Source of the DNA: Scilla litardierei
Lineage: Eukaryota; Streptophyta; Magnoliopsida; Asparagales; Asparagaceae
Reading direction: 5' to 3'
Assembly: GCA_030789695.1 (NCBI GenBank)
Contig: CM061142.1
Location: 601,595,659 to 601,659,658, forward strand
DNA: 64,000 bases
Below, in pieces: positions 54,104 through 64,000 of this stretch; within the stretch, counting starts at the first letter, position 1; each line of letters opens with the position of its first letter. A model generated the notes under the pieces. The model saw nothing but the letters and a program-made list of their open reading frames with translations. It was not told the origin of the DNA and ran no database searches. The translations under genes were made by a program, and so were the position numbers.

Positions 54104-56200
54104 TCATCCTATTGGGTGCATGCATGCGTTGTTATTTCTACGTGATGCATGTCGTGGATAGGCATAAGGAACATGATGGAATGGTGCATGTGGATAATTA
54201 TTCATATGATGCTGTGGGTGAACATATGCATGTGAGGGAACACGTGCGTGAGGGTGTCTCACATGGTGTGCACGTGCCCGTGAATGTGTTGCATAAAAAT
54301 CATCATATGTGTGAGCCGGTGGAGTAGGACGTGTGTTCCTACGTGGCATAGTATTGGTGTACATATAAGCATGCCCCTTCTTTGGAGGTCCACCCAAAGT
54401 GGGTTTCTTTCCGAAAGAGGGTGTGGACGAGGTGGAAGCACCATTGGTAGAAGAACTATCAATAGAGTGTTTGCTACCACTCGTTGAGTCACCGGAAGTT
54501 GGCCTAACAAAAGTAGTGGCCGATTTGGATGAACATCCCATCGTATACCCCAAGCCAATGTGGTGATTGGCCGGAAGTAAGTCACTTAGGATTTTATCCA
54601 AATGGTCCTTACCCTTATTGAATTTATTAATTCGGCCTAATGTGTTCTCATATTTCTCGGTGAGAGAACGCATAGAAGTATCCAAGTTGGATACTTGCGA
54701 TGTGAGCACATAAACACGAGATTTAAGACTCTCATTCTCAATACTCAAAGTCGAGTTTTGAGAAGTCAAATCCGCTATCTTGTGATCCTCCGGATATTCA
54801 ATGCTAACATGTTCAAGTTGAGTCTTGAGATTAACAATCTCATTCCTCAACCCTTCAACAACGGTGTCGTTGTTGGTGATGATAGTTTTAGGCGAGGTTT
54901 GAATGCTAGCTAGGTCATCTTTTACTTTAGTATACCTATTTACTAATTTAGTATACTTAGACCATAATTGAGAATTAGCATTCCTAAGGTCATCTATAGT
55001 TACCTCATCGCCTTCGTCGTCGCTATCATCGGAAGAGGAAGATCCTTGATCATTCTCCTCTCTTGCCATGAAGCACATGTGTGCTTGCTCCACTTGCTCA
55101 TCGTCCGACTCTCCGCTTGAGGAATCCTCGGAGTCAGTGAATGTTGCTCCGACAAGTCCCTTTTTGTTCCCTTTCTTGTACTTCTTGGACTTATCGAATT
55201 TCGACGCTTTCCACTTCTCCCTTTGCTTATTTAGAGGACACTCCGCTTTCATGTGTCCTTGCTTATTGCACTTGAAACACAAAGGAGAGGAGGAGGCGTT
55301 AGAAGAACCAAATTTAGCTTTGTTCTTATAGTTACCTTTTCGGAAGAAACGGTTGAACTTCTTGGCCATGAGTGCCATGGACTCCAAGTCCAACTCGTTT
55401 TCCGAGTCTTCATCATCGGTTGATGTGGATGTGGATGGAGTGGCCTTGAAAGCAATAGCCTTCTTCTTTGGCTCGTCTTGCTTTAGGTAGGACTTCATCT
55501 TTTCCTGCAATTTTAACTTGCTATCCTTGTGTACCTCGTATGACATTAAAGTACCCATTAGTTGAACTACGGTGTACTTGTTCATATCATTACCTTCCTC
55601 GATGGCGAAGGTATGCTTTTCCCAAGAAGAAGGAAGTCCTTCGATAAGCTTCGAACACTTCTCCTTTTGGGTGTAGGTTTTGCCGAGAGCCTCCAACTCG
55701 TTTATGATGTCGACGAAGCGAGCGTAATACTCCTTCATCTTCTCGCCCTGTTGCATATGAAACATTTCGTAATCTTTGTTAACAACTACGAGTTTAGAGT
55801 CTCTTACCCTACTCGTCCCTTCATGTAGTATGAGGAGGGAGTTCCAAATTTGATATGCACTCTTACATGTGCATATCTTATTGAAGTCCTCGGGCTCCAA
55901 TGCGCATTGCAAGGCGTTCATTGCCTTGGCATTGCTTACCTCCGCGGCGACCTCCGCGGTTGTCCATTTCTCAAAGTCTTCTTTGACGGGCTCGACGTAT
56001 TCCTTCATCGTGGTCCTCCATAGAGATGCACTCCGAAGGAAAGTTTCCATCCGGCATTTCCAGTACCCGTAGTTGGTACCGTTGAAGAATGGAGGCCTCG
56101 TTGAGGAATGTCCTTCCATCACCGAAGATGCTCCTTCACGGTTCCTGAAGGTGCCATAGTCGGAAGGTGGACGCACGGTCTTGTTGTCGTTGGCAGACAT
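54104..56200 (-). CDS. gag: element C gag
   Basis: The ATG at 56200, about 15 bp beyond the primer site, opens MSANDNKTVRPPSDYG; 698 residues. Capsid-like residues 30-235 include FFNGTNYGYWKCRMETFLRS and CKSAYQIWNSLLILHEGTSR. The CCHC knuckle CFKCNKQGHMKAEC is at about 308-321, followed by an acidic Ser-Asp tract. Residues about 400-545 look like coiled coil (ENESLKSRVYVLTSQVSNL). A His-rich tail follows. Near the stop at 54104 a small indel shifts the frame: RAPKIFTIWSPKDTSMDK and then SNWTWLPKV, homologous to the end of the A gag, continue in another frame to about 53955. Gag is otherwise complete. Confidence 0.92.
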   Translation of the reverse strand: MSANDNKTVRPPSDYGTFRNREGASSVMEGHSSTRPPFFNGTNYGYWKCRMETFLRSASLWRTTMKEYVEPVKEDFEKWTTAEVAAEVSNAKAMNALQCALEPEDFNKICTCKSAYQIWNSLLILHEGTSRVRDSKLVVVNKDYEMFHMQQGEKMKEYYARFVDIINELEALGKTYTQKEKCSKLIEGLPSSWEKHTFAIEEGNDMNKYTVVQLMGTLMSYEVHKDSKLKLQEKMKSYLKQDEPKKKAIAFKATPSTSTSTDDEDSENELDLESMALMAKKFNRFFRKGNYKNKAKFGSSNASSSPLCFKCNKQGHMKAECPLNKQREKWKASKFDKSKKYKKGNKKGLVGATFTDSEDSSSGESDDEQVEQAHMCFMAREENDQGSSSSDDSDDEGDEVTIDDLRNANSQLWSKYTKLVNRYTKVKDDLASIQTSPKTIITNNDTVVEGLRNEIVNLKTQLEHVSIEYPEDHKIADLTSQNSTLSIENESLKSRVYVLTSQVSNLDTSMRSLTEKYENTLGRINKFNKGKDHLDKILSDLLPANHHIGLGYTMGCSSKSATTFVRPTSGDSTSGSKHSIDSSSTNGASTSSTPSFGKKPTLGGPPKKGHAYMYTNTMPRRNTRPTPPAHTYDDFYATHSRARAHHVRHPHARVPSHAYVHPQHHMNNYPHAPFHHVPYAYPRHASRRNNNACMHPIG

Positions 56201-56213
56201 AGCTAAGTATCTG

Positions 56214-56225
56214 GCTCTGATACCA
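56214..56225 (-). other. primer-binding site of element C (tRNA-iMet)
   Basis: TGGTATCAGAGC on the minus strand, two bases from the 5' LTR. Confidence 0.92.
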
Positions 56226-56227
56226 AA

Positions 56228-58102
56228 TGTAATGCCCTACAAGCTACTGCACAAGTACTAGAGGGGGGGTGAATAGTACTTTAAAAATAACAAGGAGTAT
56301 AATTCCTAATTATCGTGCAAACAACTACCAAATCATTTTGCGGAAGCTTAAATTGAAGACAACAACAAAATTAACAATGCTAACACAAGATATTACTGGG
56401 TTCGGATCCACCCAAGTCTCCCCGACTTGTTCCCGGTGATCCTACGTCCCAACCACCCGGATCCCCTTCGGATACTTGAGTTAGAAACCCTAACTCAAGA
56501 TTTCCACTATGAAATACTTGTGAAAAACCTCCATAAGTCAAATCATACACAAAGTAATTTGTGACTCCCACAACCCGGGATCACAACCACACTCTCACAA
56601 CCGAGAGTGAAACTTACAATATGAAATTGAAATGAAATAAGAAACTTCTTACCGACAAAATACATATGCCTTGAGTAATGCTTACGAATTAGGGCAAAGA
56701 TGATTTTGAGGAAGAAGAGGTGGCACCAAACCCTAGCTCTAAGATGTAGATCAGCGATGGAGAGCTATGGGGATGTTGGTGACCTAGAATCAAGCACTTG
56801 GCTTGGAAGGCTTCACACTCAATGAATCTCTCTTTGGAAGTAAGAGTGAGGAGAGATTATTGAATGGAATGAAAGAGCTTTGAATGAGCTTGGAATGATT
56901 TCTCTTGATCTCTAAACTTGCAATAATATCAGCCTTGACTGCAATGAATGCAGCCCATCAAGTATTTATAGGATAGAGGAGAGAGAGAGAAAAAAACGTT
57001 TCAATTAAAGCTCCAACGGCTCTTTTCTGAACCCAACTAGTCGGTCAAAGAACAACCACCGACCGACTAGTTCATCAACTAGTCGGTCGGTCAATTAACG
57101 TATACCGACTAATGAGTGAACATAGAAAAGATCAAAGCACCGACATAAGGAACTAGTCGGTCCAAGAAGAGTAGCTGACCGACTAGTTTCACAACTAGTC
57201 GGTCGGTTACTCAACTGAGACCGACTAACAGATAAAACAGAAGTCTGAGCATAAATAGACTTAGTCGGTCCAAGAACAAATGTTGACCGACTAATTCACC
57301 AACTAGTCGGTCGCCAAATGAGCATAGGCCGACTAACGATAAACAGTAAGTTAGGTGAAAAATTGGCATGTACAGTAAAGCTAAACTAGTCGGTCCAAGA
57401 AGGAAAGTTGACCGGCTAGTTCATTAACTAGTCGGTCGATCAATGAACACAGACCGACTAATGATAAATAGTAGCTCAGGCTCAAACGTGCATGTACAGG
57501 GAAAGCTCAACTAGTCGGTCACAGAAGCATCACTGACCGACTAGTTCACAAACTAGTCGGTCGGTGAGTCAACTTAGACCGACTAACTGTAAACAGTAAA
57601 GATCTTAGAATTGACTGACAAAAACTAGTCGGTCCAAGAAGCTTTGCCGACCGACTAGATCACCATCTAGTCGGTCAGTTCTTCTTCTTGAACCAACTAA
57701 CATGCACAAGAAGTCCGAATCGAAGCGCGAAGCTTCGGGAAGAATTGTATGGACTTCAACTAAGATCCTAGAGCTAAGATATGAGCGTTATGAAGATTTA
57801 AACCGTAAGACCTACTCAAGGCTTAACATTCTACGAAAGAAGCTTAAAGACTATAAATAAAACTTGACGATACCGTCTTCAATAGCTTCAATCGAATCTT
57901 CATGACTTCTAAAAAGGTCCATTAGCTTCAACGAAGCTTTAGGCATATGATCACGTGCTTTGAGAAGTCTTGAGACGTCGTAATTGATATTCATATGAAT
58001 TTGGCGACGATCTCCATAACTGCGCTCACAAAGTGTTAGTTCACGTTATATTTATGTTTGTTCATCATCCAAAACCAAATTCGGGGAGTCCAATATCCAA
58101 CA
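56228..58102 (-). repeat. element C 5' LTR
   Basis: 1875 bp, nearly identical to 45495-47374. It includes the tetrad array at 57036-57700 and the TATA box at about 56961-56972. Confidence 0.94.
57036..57700. repeat. CTAGTCGGTC/GACCGACTAG tetrad array, element C 5' LTR
   Basis: Counterpart of 46319-46972 with the same six groups. This is the copy that would drive transcription of the element. Confidence 0.93.
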
Positions 58103-59678
58103 GGGTATACATCACAAAGAGGATTTATGCCCTACACAAGGACCCAACCAATCCTACACGAGGATCACGACTCCCACAAAGAGAATCACTAACTCCCACT
58201 CAGAGAATTAGGGTTAGCCCTACACTAGGACACTCAAACTCCCACAAAGAGAGTTACTCCCACAAAGAGAGTTCCTAGTCCCACAAAGAGACACTCTAGT
58301 CCCACAAAGAGACAATCTCCCACAAGGAGAAAATCCTAATCCCACAAAGAGAAATAGGAAAACAATTTACACCTTGTAAAGTAAATACTCTTACCTATGC
58401 CTTGAGATGCTTACTCATGAATGAATGCAAGGCATGGAAGAGGATCTCCAAGTGTTAGAATATGCTTGAGAGCACTTGGATGATTTCCCTTGAGCTGGAA
58501 TTCAATGCATGAAGAAAGATGAATGCTCAAATGGAGGGAAATGAGGGAGCTTGAGAGTGTCTTATTGATCTCTTGAGATTTTCTATAGAATCAAGAGTTT
58601 ATCAAATGTTGTCAAGAGTTCTTAAGAATGGCAGCACACTCATATATATAGGAATCCTATATCAAGCCCAAAAACCCAAAGAAACAGCCAGAAAATTAAA
58701 TCTGCAACGGCTAGAAACTGGGTGAAAACGACAGGAACAGTCGACTGATGATCATAAGACAGTCGACTGATCAACGGCTAGAAATTATCCAACGGCTATA
58801 ATCAGAGCCAGGACAGTCGACTTAAGAAGACAATACAGTCGACTGCCAAACAGGACAGGCGCCTGTAAATCCTTCAGCAGACGGCTGCTGTAGGGGATGG
58901 ATCGAAACAGAGAGCTGCACTCTTTCTCCAATTCTTCGCACATGCGACTGATGTTAATACTACAGTCGACTATCGAATAGTCAGGCGACTGTATATTCTT
59001 CATCAGTTGACTACAGTAAAGTATGGAGAGAAGACAGAGAGATGCAGAGATTGCACTTACGCTAGACAGGTGACTGTTGACCAAATCTCAGGCGACTGCA
59101 AATGTACAGGCGACTGGGAACTGATTGACAGGCGACTGTGCGTAAAGCTCAAGTGTGAGTCAATAGAAATGTTGACTTGAGCAGTGCATATCAGGCGACT
59201 GTAGAAGGATCTACAGGCGACTGACAATCATCCAGTCGACTGTTTTTCCCTCACCAGGCGACTTACAGAAGAAGTGAACCTATTGGGTTGGATTCTATGA
59301 TAATTCTAAGGTTCACTAAGATGGTTAAATGCATGAGCATGAATGAGTAAACCATCTAGCAGTGCATTACATCAACCCTAGACTCAAAAGAGAGAGAAAG
59401 CAATAAAGTAACTTACATGAATTACAATGCTTTCAAAAGAGTCTAAGTCTTCAATCTTGATGCCTTGATAGCTCTCCATCATCTCCAAGCTTTGGCACTC
59501 CTTGAGTCCAAACTTTGGCTCTTCTTCACAAGATGTCCATCCTTACACCAAGTGATTAGTCTCCAAGAAAGATATCCTTGAAATAAACTGAGAGACTAAA
59601 ACATGAGATTCATTAGCAACAACATAATGTTGTGATCATCATCAAAATAAGATTGGTATGAAACACCAATACTCAACA
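58103..59678 (-). repeat. element D 5' LTR, part right of element C
   Basis: Continues the LTR from GGGTATACATCACAAAGAGG (compare GGAGATACCCCACAAAGAGG at 40920) to ACTCAACA. It includes the CAGTCGACTG array at 58738-59264. Confidence 0.93.
58738..59264. repeat. CAGTCGACTG/CAGGCGACTG tetrad array, element D 5' LTR
   Basis: Counterpart of 41555-42081. A few sites differ between the copies, for example CAGGTGACTG against CATGTGACTG. Confidence 0.9.
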
Positions 59679-59683
59679 TTCAT

Positions 59684-62420
59684 CAGGCCTCTACCATACA
59701 AAGATTCGGAGAGAGGAAGCTAATTTAACGGAGCACCTGAAGTGCCCGATATCAACCAAGTTTTTAGTTTGGCATGATAAACTTGGCCACCCTGGATTGA
59801 TTATGATGCACCACATCTTACCCAATCCTATGGGCATGACTTGAAGAACCAGAAGATTCTTTAGAAGGGAGAATTCACTCGCATCCCTTGCTATAAGGGA
59901 AAACTAATCACAAGGTCATCTCTACTAAAAGTTGATAAAGAATCTCCATGCTTCCTCAAAAGAATATAAGGAGATAGATGTCGAAAAATCCACCCCCTTA
60001 GTGGGCTATTTCGGTACTTTATGGTACTGATAAATGCATCCTCAAAATATTCGTATGTGTGTCTACTATAGACCTACAACCTAGCTTTTCCAAAGCTATT
60101 GGCACAGATAATAATGTTGCGGGCGCATTTTCCAGACAATCAAATAAAGAAAATATGTCTAGTTAATACTGATGAATTTATCTCCCAATCATTTCAAGAG
60201 TATTGCCTTGCAACTGGGATAGAAATTGAACATCCAGTGCCACATGTTCATACCCAAAACGGGTTGGCAGAGTCATTGATAAAAAGACTCCAATGGATTG
60301 CACATCCATTATTAATGAAATCCCAGTTTTCGGTGAATGTATGGGGACATGCAATTTTGCATGCTGCATAGTTACTAAAAATAAGACCCTCTGGAGGTCA
60401 GAGTTTATCTCCAATGCAACTTGTATATGGAATATCACCGAATATCTTCGGTTGTGCAGTTTATATCCCCATAGCACCACCACAGAGGACAAAAATGGTT
60501 CCTCAATGTCGTCTAGGTATCTATGTAGGGTTTGATTGACCCTCAATAATATACCTAGAACCCCAAACGGGGGACACATTCAAGGCAGTTCTTAAAGACT
60601 ATGAATTTGATGAGACAAATTTCCCCCAAAGTAGGCCCAGTTACTGACAAAATCTGGAGCTACACGAATAATATCGTAGGATATAGAATCATTGACACAA
60701 TATGATCCGGTAACAAAGAAATGTGAAAATTAGATCCTGAAGATCATACATATACAGAACACTGTTCACCAGTTACCGGACTCATTTACTGACAACCAGA
60801 AGATTGTCAGATCACACATCCCTGCTGTAAATACTCCAGCTAGTATTTACATCCCCGAGAATGGGTGCAATCCACCAGCAGTAGAAGTGGCTGTTCCTCA
60901 ACAGAAAAGAGGCAGACCACTAGGCTCCAAGGAAAAAAATCTAAGAAAAAGGAAAAAGAAAAAATCTTGGAGACCTTGAGACAATACTACCAATGGACAA
61001 TGATCACATGCATATACCCTCACCCTTCCTGGAATCCATTGCAGAGGAAATGCCAGGAAAAACTAAAATGAAAGTAAATGTTGTACGTACAAAGGAGGTG
61101 TTGGATAGAAAGAACACAATTGTTGACAATATATTCACGTATCATATTGCCACATACATCGCAAAAGCGATGATATTCATATAATATCGTTACATACTCC
61201 GTTGCTAAAATGCAAACGTAGAGATTGGCTAAATATGGAACGAGGCAATAAAAGACAAGCTGGACTCGCTTATGAAACGTGAATTGTTCGGACCTGAAGT
61301 CCAGACACCAAAAGGTATCAAACCTATGGGTTAAATAAGTATTGCACAAATAAGAAAAAAGGTGCAACCTAGAGCTCAAGGACATTTTCGCTGAAACTGG
61401 GGAATAAACAAATTAAAATGAGCATGACTCATATATAAATGATGCATTAGATTCCCTAAGTTATCCACTGTGAATACCTTACGATTTGGCAAAGGAAATT
61501 TTGGATATGCTGCTATAGGATGTTGTGACGGCATACCTTTATGGATATCTTGGTAAAGATAAATTCCAAATTTCCTTAATTGCCTGAATAGACTTCGGGA
61601 CGTCTATTCTATTGAAGAATAAGAATAAGAATAATAAATATTGTACAACCAAGAGAATCACTTGACAAAGCAAGTATTCTTACTAAGCGTTGTCTTTGCA
61701 TTTGTACAAAGAGCAAAGGACATGATTTGAGATCATAGTTGTAAACAACTTAAATCTCATCCAATCTCCTGAAGAGAAAACCGCAATATCTGTTCAAGCC
61801 TGACGATTAAACATGAAATGAAAGACATATGCAAAATAAATTATGTCATGGCTTACAGATTGATTTAAAAAGACAAAATCATGTTACATTAATACCAAGA
61901 GTGCGTTGAGGAAATTACATGGACCATTGTCATCCAATAAGTACACATATGGTAGTACGCTCTATGGATGTACAAAAAGACCCATTCCGTTTGCTGGAAG
62001 AGGGGGATGATATAATTGGTCTTGAAGTCCCTTATCTAAGTCCAATCAGGCACTCCTGGCTAACTGCATGCATCCCGATATAGAAGTTGCAGTAAATTAA
62101 CTAGCAGAGATAGTTATGCACCTAAAAGGGCCATTAGACCGGCGTTAAGTATCTTCTGCGCTTCCTCCAAGGATCGAAAGATTTGGACTTACATTATAAA
62201 TAATTATCCTCCATGCTTATGCAAGTGCAGGTTACAATTCTGACCACTATAATGAGAAATCATAGACTGGGTACCCACAGTGGGACGACCATCTACGACA
62301 GATCTGCAAAGCAAACTATGAAGGCAACATCATCCTAGCATTCCGAGATCCTCACCATTCCACAAACACACCTTTGGTGTCTTTGAGTGCGCCTGGTGGT
62401 ACATCACATCCTAATGACGA
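59684..62420 (+). pseudogene. pol: element E pol (IN-RT-RH), degenerate
   Basis: Resumes after element D with SSGLYHTKIRRE-like text, then VWHDKLGHPGLIMMHHILPN (GAG-pre-integrase), the end of the integrase core (60099-60371, VHTQNGLAESLIKRLQ), GCAVYIPIAPPQRTKM, then PMDNDHMHIPS, ELFGPEVQTPKGIKPMG at the start of RT, VVRSLDVQKDPF-like text and YNSDHYNEKS-like RNase H remnants near 62230. Frameshifts and stops are frequent. The integrase N-terminal part and the YVDD motif were not found. Order and phrases match a plant TNT1-like copia pol. Confidence 0.8.
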
Positions 62421-63032
62421 CTGGGACAGAGGCTGGTGTTGTGGAGCTGACCACATAGTCTGAAGACCATGCCACATGCTTACCCTACTTTTGAGGAGAC
62501 CACATCAGAGGCGACGAAACTAAGTACACCTCTCTAGAGTTTTTGGATTTAGCAGCTACTTAATGGTGATGATATTTGTAATCTGTGTATATTTTCGAAA
62601 TGTTGTAAATATGAGTGATGAGATACGCCTAAGAGATCTGAAAGCCTAAGGGCTTTTACAGATCAGGGGGAGTTGAGGGAATTTGTACTCTTTTTCCTTA
62701 GCTATGGTTTTTTTCACAGGGTTTTCCATAGCCAAATGTTTTAAAGGGGCAAATCACATCAACTCAGGATCCTGAAGTATCAACCCCTTTGTGACGCTCA
62801 GAATCCCGAAGTATTCATGAGCAGAGTCGATTGTACAGATCAGGGGGAGTTAGATGGAATTTGTACTCTTTTTCCTTAGCTATGGCTTTTCCCACAGGGT
62901 TTTCCATAGCCAAAGGTTTTAACGAGGCAAATCCCATCAACTCAGGATCTTGAAGTATCCACCCCCTAGTGAGACCCATATGACGCTCAGAATCCCGAAG
63001 TATTCAAGGAAAGAGTCCACACTTATGGCTGG
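62421..63032 (+). other. element E 3' UTR with a tandem duplication around purine tracts
   Basis: A block of about 175 bp beginning GATCAGGGGGAGTT and containing TTCCTTAGCTATGG, CACAGGGTTTTCCATAGCC and CAGAATCCCGAAGTATTCA occurs at 62661-62837 and again at 62838-63010. Each copy starts with a polypurine-like AGGGGGAG. No gene. Confidence 0.85.
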
Positions 63033-63043
63033 ACAAGGGGGAG
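63033..63043 (+). other. polypurine tract of element E
   Basis: ACAAGGGGGAG directly precedes the 3' LTR and fixes the plus orientation. Confidence 0.85.
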
Positions 63044-63192
63044 TGTTGTGAATGGATAATATGGGATTTATATTGAAGATTATATCTTATCTATAAGATA
63101 ATATCATATCATTGTGTCTCATCCATGTATGGCTCTCCCTTTACTATAAATAAAGATCCGGGGTCTTCCCCCGTGATCATGGATTCATAACA
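63044..63192 (+). repeat. element E 3' LTR
   Basis: 149 bp, TGTTGTGAATGG to CATAACA, matching 33978-34126. AGCAT follows at 63193-63197. Confidence 0.93.
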
Positions 63193-63306
63193 AGCATGAT
63201 ATCAAAGAGAAGAGTATGTTTTGATTGGCCAAAGGAGTAAAAAGAACAAATCTTCAAATCTTTCATGGCTCCCAATTAAGCCTGACCAGTAAAAGAGAAC
63301 TATCGT

Positions 63307-63316
63307 TTTTTTTTTT
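63307..63316 (-). other. poly(A) tail marking the LINE 3' end
   Basis: A run of ten T on the plus strand, about 45 bp beyond the stop of the RNase H frame, reads as the poly(A) tail of a minus-strand LINE. Confidence 0.6.
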
Positions 63317-63359
63317 GGTGAGTAAGAAAACTAAAATAGCAAAACAGTTGACAATACAA

Positions 63360-64000
63360 CTATGGGGGTTTAAACCCCCTCTTCACCCCCAGACCCTTCA
63401 CATCCGAGGCCAAACAAGATAAGAGAAATACTGGACAAACAATATAGACAGCAAGCTCCTCGTCCAGGGTGGTACCCCTCTTTGCCAGAATATCCGCACA
63501 GGAATTTGCTTCTCTCAGAATCGACTCCAGTTTTACCTCCCAATTTCTCCCCAGCATATCTCGGATCTCTGCGACAATCGCCATATATTTATGGTACCTC
63601 CAATCTTTGCTTTTAATTAGCGCAACCGTTTCGCTGGAATCAGATTCGCACACAACTCTCCTGAAGCCCTTATTCCAAGCCAGTTGCAGACCATCACGCA
63701 ATGCCCTTAATTCCGCGCCTAAACATGAGCAAATTCCCAAGAAAGAAGAGAATCCTACTACCCATTCCCCTTTATAATCTCTGATAATACCTCCCCCTCC
63801 AGCAATTCCATCACCATCCAACACCGATCCGTCAACATTGAGTTTCACCCAATCCCTTCCAGGTTTAGACCACACAACCAGCCTCTCAGTCCCCTTCTTA
63901 CTGTTAAGTTTCACGCAACTCTTGCAGATTTCGGCGGCAGTCTCTTTAATCCTTAAACAGGAGGCGTTATCCTCATTCTCCTCAGCAGCTGCACCAAACA
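63360..64000 (-). CDS. LINE ORF2 C-terminus, RNase H domain (partial)
   Basis: The frame is open from the window edge to the stop at 63360. It contains DWVKLNVDGSVLDGDGIAG, GGGIIRDYKGEWVVGFSSF, LGAELRALRDGL, CESDSSETVALI and REANSCADILAKRG, the RVT_3-type RNase H with D, E, D and D acidic residues visible. Plant L1 elements often end with such a domain, and the near poly(A) tail supports a LINE rather than a host RNase H gene. The RT part lies outside the window to the right. It is not the same copy as the LINE at 4990-6590, because the order of parts does not fit. Confidence 0.75.
   Translation of the reverse strand, partial: FGAAAEENEDNASCLRIKETAAEICKSCVKLNSKKGTERLVVWSKPGRDWVKLNVDGSVLDGDGIAGGGGIIRDYKGEWVVGFSSFLGICSCLGAELRALRDGLQLAWNKGFRRVVCESDSSETVALIKSKDWRYHKYMAIVAEIRDMLGRNWEVKLESILREANSCADILAKRGTTLDEELAVYIVCPVFLLSCLASDVKGLGVKRGFKPP

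Larger units (their letters stand above)
45495..58102 (-). mobile_element. element C: near-complete SIRE-like Ty1/copia with env-like ORF
   Basis: 12.6 kb, LTRs of about 1.88 kb (start TGTAATGCCC, end TATCCAACA on the plus strand), nested in the 5' LTR of element D. On the minus strand: 5' LTR, tRNA-iMet site, gag, pol (PR-IN-RT-RH), internal promoter-like array, env-like ORF, polypurine tract, 3' LTR. The two LTRs differ at only scattered positions, so this is the most recent large insertion. pol is open; gag has one frameshift near its end. Element length, large gag and third ORF fit the SIRE/Maximus lineage. Confidence 0.93.
40664..59678 (-). mobile_element. element D: gag-only SIRE-like copia (non-autonomous), carrying element C
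   Basis: LTRs of about 1.85 kb begin TGTAGGGATCG and end ACTCAACA on the plus strand. The 5' LTR (right) is split by element C at 45495-58102. Without C the element is about 6.4 kb with only 2.7 kb inside, holding a gag with a capsid deletion and no protease, integrase, RT or RNase H. Primer site and polypurine tract are both present, so it could be copied by a SIRE-like partner such as C (inference). LTR divergence is small. Confidence 0.9.
33978..63192 (+). mobile_element. element E: old short-LTR Ty1/copia with three insertions
   Basis: LTRs of about 149 bp (start TGTTGTGAATGG, end CATAACA) are flanked by a perfect AGCAT duplication (33973-33977, 63193-63197). Removing the hAT MITE, the solo LTR and element D leaves about 7.0 kb. 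gag, protease, integrase, RT and RNase H remnants follow in copia order on the plus strand, then a 3' UTR with a duplicated block and a polypurine tract. All domains are riddled with stops. The same-family gag wording (LTVKDPLELW, ERYKHQKDVILP) is common in plant copia elements; I do not assign the lineage. Confidence 0.9.

Noticed and set aside
63360..63914. Host RNase H gene
   Set aside because: The RVT_3-type domain, a stop followed closely by a poly(A)-like run, and the lack of plant gene features favour the end of a LINE.
4990..64000. A single LINE split by the whole nested block
   Set aside because: The left fragment holds RT and zf-RVT and the right fragment RNase H, both on the minus strand. 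In one LINE the RNase H should be to the left of zf-RVT, so they are separate copies.

Overview
The window is plant nuclear DNA made almost entirely of nested LTR retrotransposons; no intact host gene, tRNA or rRNA is visible. Plant origin is shown by SIRE-type Ty1/copia elements with a tRNA-iMet primer site and an env-like third ORF, a Tat-like Ty3/gypsy element with an antisense ORF, Tekay-like LTRs ending in GGGGCGTGACA, plant LINE fragments, a hAT MITE, and telobox and CT-rich leaders. The species cannot be named; an angiosperm, probably a eudicot, is the best guess.

Layout. 1-2552: part of a Tekay-like LTR with a 60-bp tandem array. 2553-4331: unrecognised AT-rich DNA. 4404-4786: foldback MITE inside a (GT)n microsatellite. 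4990-6590: decayed LINE, minus strand. 6591-24221: element A, a decayed SIRE-like copia (minus), whose 5' LTR is split by element B (18119-24091), a non-autonomous LTR element encoding only a gag-like protein. 24327-31397: element F, a Tat-like gypsy (plus) with decayed gag, an 18-unit 54-bp tandem array and a decayed antisense ORF. 31403-33972: old sequence containing an inverted copy of the leader of element E. 33978-63192: element E, an old short-LTR copia (plus), blown apart by a hAT MITE (36384-37143), a solo Tekay-like LTR (37391-39804) and element D (40664-59678). D is a gag-only SIRE-like copia (minus) and itself carries element C (45495-58102), a young, nearly complete SIRE-like copia (minus) with gag, pol and an env-like ORF. 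63307-64000: the 3' end of a LINE with an RNase H domain.

Insertion order follows from the nesting: E is older than D, which is older than C; A is older than B. Target-site duplications support A (imperfect), B, C (imperfect), D, E, F, the hAT MITE and the solo LTR.

The most unusual signal is in the promoters. The minus-strand LTRs of A, C and D and the solo LTR each carry, directly upstream of their TATA box, a long array of about 10-bp (near-)palindromic motifs grouped in fours, one group per about 115-125 bp. A and D use CAGTCGACTG and variants. C and the gypsy-like solo LTR use CTAGTCGGTC paired with GACCGACTAG. A and C also have a shorter array of their own motif upstream of the env-like ORF. 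A and C are alike at both LTR ends but differ in the array, while C and the solo LTR share array and adjoining sequence. This looks like a promoter module exchanged between retrotransposon families and reused for the third gene. The B LTR and the left Tekay-like LTR have different inverted-repeat arrays in the equivalent place.
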